Shown one piece after another: positions 6,304 through 6,655 of a stretch of DNA of 6,655 nucleotides. The number at the start of each line of letters is the position of its first letter. Within the stretch, counting starts at the first letter, position 1. This stretch comes from Deltaproteobacteria bacterium. Lineage in GTDB: Bacteria; Desulfobacterota; Anaeroferrophillalia; Anaeroferrophillales; Tharpellaceae. Under the pieces are notes generated by a model. The model ran no database searches and had not been told where the DNA came from. It saw only the letters and a program-made list of their open reading frames with translations. The position numbers and the translations under genes were made by a program. The stretch is taken from the NCBI GenBank assembly GCA_030633185.1, contig DAOVTG010000138.1, positions 1 to 6,655 on the forward strand, in the 5' to 3' direction.

Positions 6304-6538
6304 AATGGCGTCCCCAAGGGGATTTGAACCCCTGATCCTTTTCGAGACCAAACAAACCGTCAAATTCCCCCTTCATCGAGTGAACAACAACAATAGCCTC
6401 AGCGTACTGAAGAACAAAAGTTGCCGGGCCGCTAAGTGCATCCACCACCAACGTCCCATGGTCATAACGGTCAAGAGTATTCAGAGCGTAAGCATAATCA
6501 CCAATCACCCGCAAGATATCCTTGCCGACCTCGGTCAC
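6302..6538 (-). pseudogene. Truncated RhuM/Fic-DOC family protein fragment fused to a tRNA 3' end
   Basis: The minus-strand frame reads about 70 residues that resemble the junction region and early Fic/DOC part of virulence RhuM family proteins: VGKDILRVIGDYAYALNTLD, then RYDHG, an alternating LQYAEA segment, and SMKGEFDGLFGLEKDQGFKS. In intact relatives the EKD-x-FKS segment leads into an IYQTF-type stretch and then the HxFxxGNKR catalytic motif. Here the frame instead runs into the tRNA 3' end and stops after PWGRH, so the catalytic motif is lost. The 5' side is also missing: similarity fades near the GTG at 6538, although the frame stays open back to a stop at 6614-6616. It is best read as a dead remnant of a mobile-element gene. 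RhuM genes are typically accessory and often near restriction systems. Family assignment is from remembered sequence pattern, not a search. Confidence 0.6.
6306..6333 (-). other. 3' end of a tRNA gene (T arm, 3' acceptor strand, CCA): candidate attachment site
   Basis: Read on the minus strand, this is AGGGG-TTCAAAT-CCCCT (T stem, seven-base T loop, T stem), then TGGGGAC (3' acceptor strand), discriminator G and an encoded CCA. It closely resembles the 3' end of E. coli tRNA-Glu as I remember it. The rest of the tRNA is absent: no GTCCCCA 5' acceptor strand, D arm or anticodon arm can be drawn from the adjoining bases. It points toward the terminator at 6237-6303, as a real tRNA gene would. 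A lone 3' tRNA end with foreign-looking sequence on its 5' side is the classic distal attachment site left by a tRNA-targeting integrase. On that model the inserted element and the intact tRNA gene lie to the right of the window. A simple deletion scar is the alternative. Confidence 0.7.
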
Positions 6539-6655
6539 TAGTACTGCGTCCCAGAAGTTCTGATGTGTTTTCTGGCTGTTTGAGTTAAGTGAAATGAACG
6601 ACCATATTGAAACTTAATATATCCGTAAGCAATTGTTATTTCAGTAAATATAGTG
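6539..6655. other. AT-rich region with no recognisable gene
   Basis: Together with the tRNA and RhuM remnants this forms a stretch of about 420 bases after the last intact gene. The final hundred bases are visibly richer in A and T than the operon to the left. The minus-strand frame of the RhuM fragment continues to 6613 without a stop, giving residues such as QNFWDAVLV just before the recognisable part, but no start codon precedes the GTG. I see no promoter, repeat or RNA gene here that I could defend. Confidence 0.5.

Noticed and set aside
6306..6381. A complete tRNA gene on the minus strand
   Set aside because: No 5' strand complementary to TGGGGAC exists in the next hundred bases, and forcing an anticodon arm puts G where the invariant U33 should be. 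Only the 3' end is tRNA-like.
6278..6541. Plus-strand 87-residue ORF beginning near MASPRGFEPL
   Set aside because: The SPRGFEPL string is the well-known false peptide produced by reading across the antisense of a tRNA T arm and acceptor end. The rest is antisense to the RhuM-like fragment.

Overview
This window looks like backbone chromosome of a Gram-negative bacterium, most likely a deltaproteobacterium (Desulfobacterota/Desulfuromonadota type). The grounds are inferential: the pdxJ-acpS pair, a lone NFACT-R domain protein, a PlsB-like acyltransferase, coaBC next to a family 4 uracil-DNA glycosylase, moderate base composition, and two kinds of intergenic palindrome that I associate with that group. 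No rRNA gene is present to settle the taxonomy.

Layout. Positions 1-132 hold most of a long palindromic intergenic repeat cut by the left edge. Five plus-strand genes follow, packed with overlaps or 13-base gaps: pdxJ (vitamin B6 synthesis), acpS (holo-acyl-carrier-protein synthase), a small UROD/MetE-like zinc methyltransferase-type protein of unknown substrate, a PlsB-like glycerolipid acyltransferase, and a stand-alone NFACT-R (DUF814) protein. A gap of about 210 bases (4157-4368) contains a near-perfect REP-type hairpin. Then come coaBC (coenzyme A synthesis) and a family 4 uracil-DNA glycosylase, closed by a strong symmetrical terminator at 6237-6303.

The first block links cofactor and lipid metabolism: AcpS loads the 4'-phosphopantetheine arm of CoA onto acyl carrier protein, which feeds acyl groups to acyltransferases such as the PlsB-like one, and coaBC downstream supplies CoA itself. 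The methyltransferase-like and NFACT-R genes have no obvious role in this scheme.

The right end is not ordinary backbone. Immediately after the terminator, on the minus strand, lies the 3' end of a tRNA gene (T arm, 3' acceptor strand and CCA) without its 5' two thirds. It is joined directly to a decayed fragment of a RhuM/Fic-DOC family gene, so the tRNA T-loop bases are also read as the F-K-S codons of that fragment. This is best explained as the distal attachment site, or a recombination scar, of an integrated element extending to the right beyond the window.

I did not find a convincing wholly new multi-gene system. The items most worth following are the tRNA/RhuM junction, the two repeat families (including a 17-base piece of the left-edge repeat lying exactly across a gene junction at 3749-3765), and the uncharacterised MetE-like protein.
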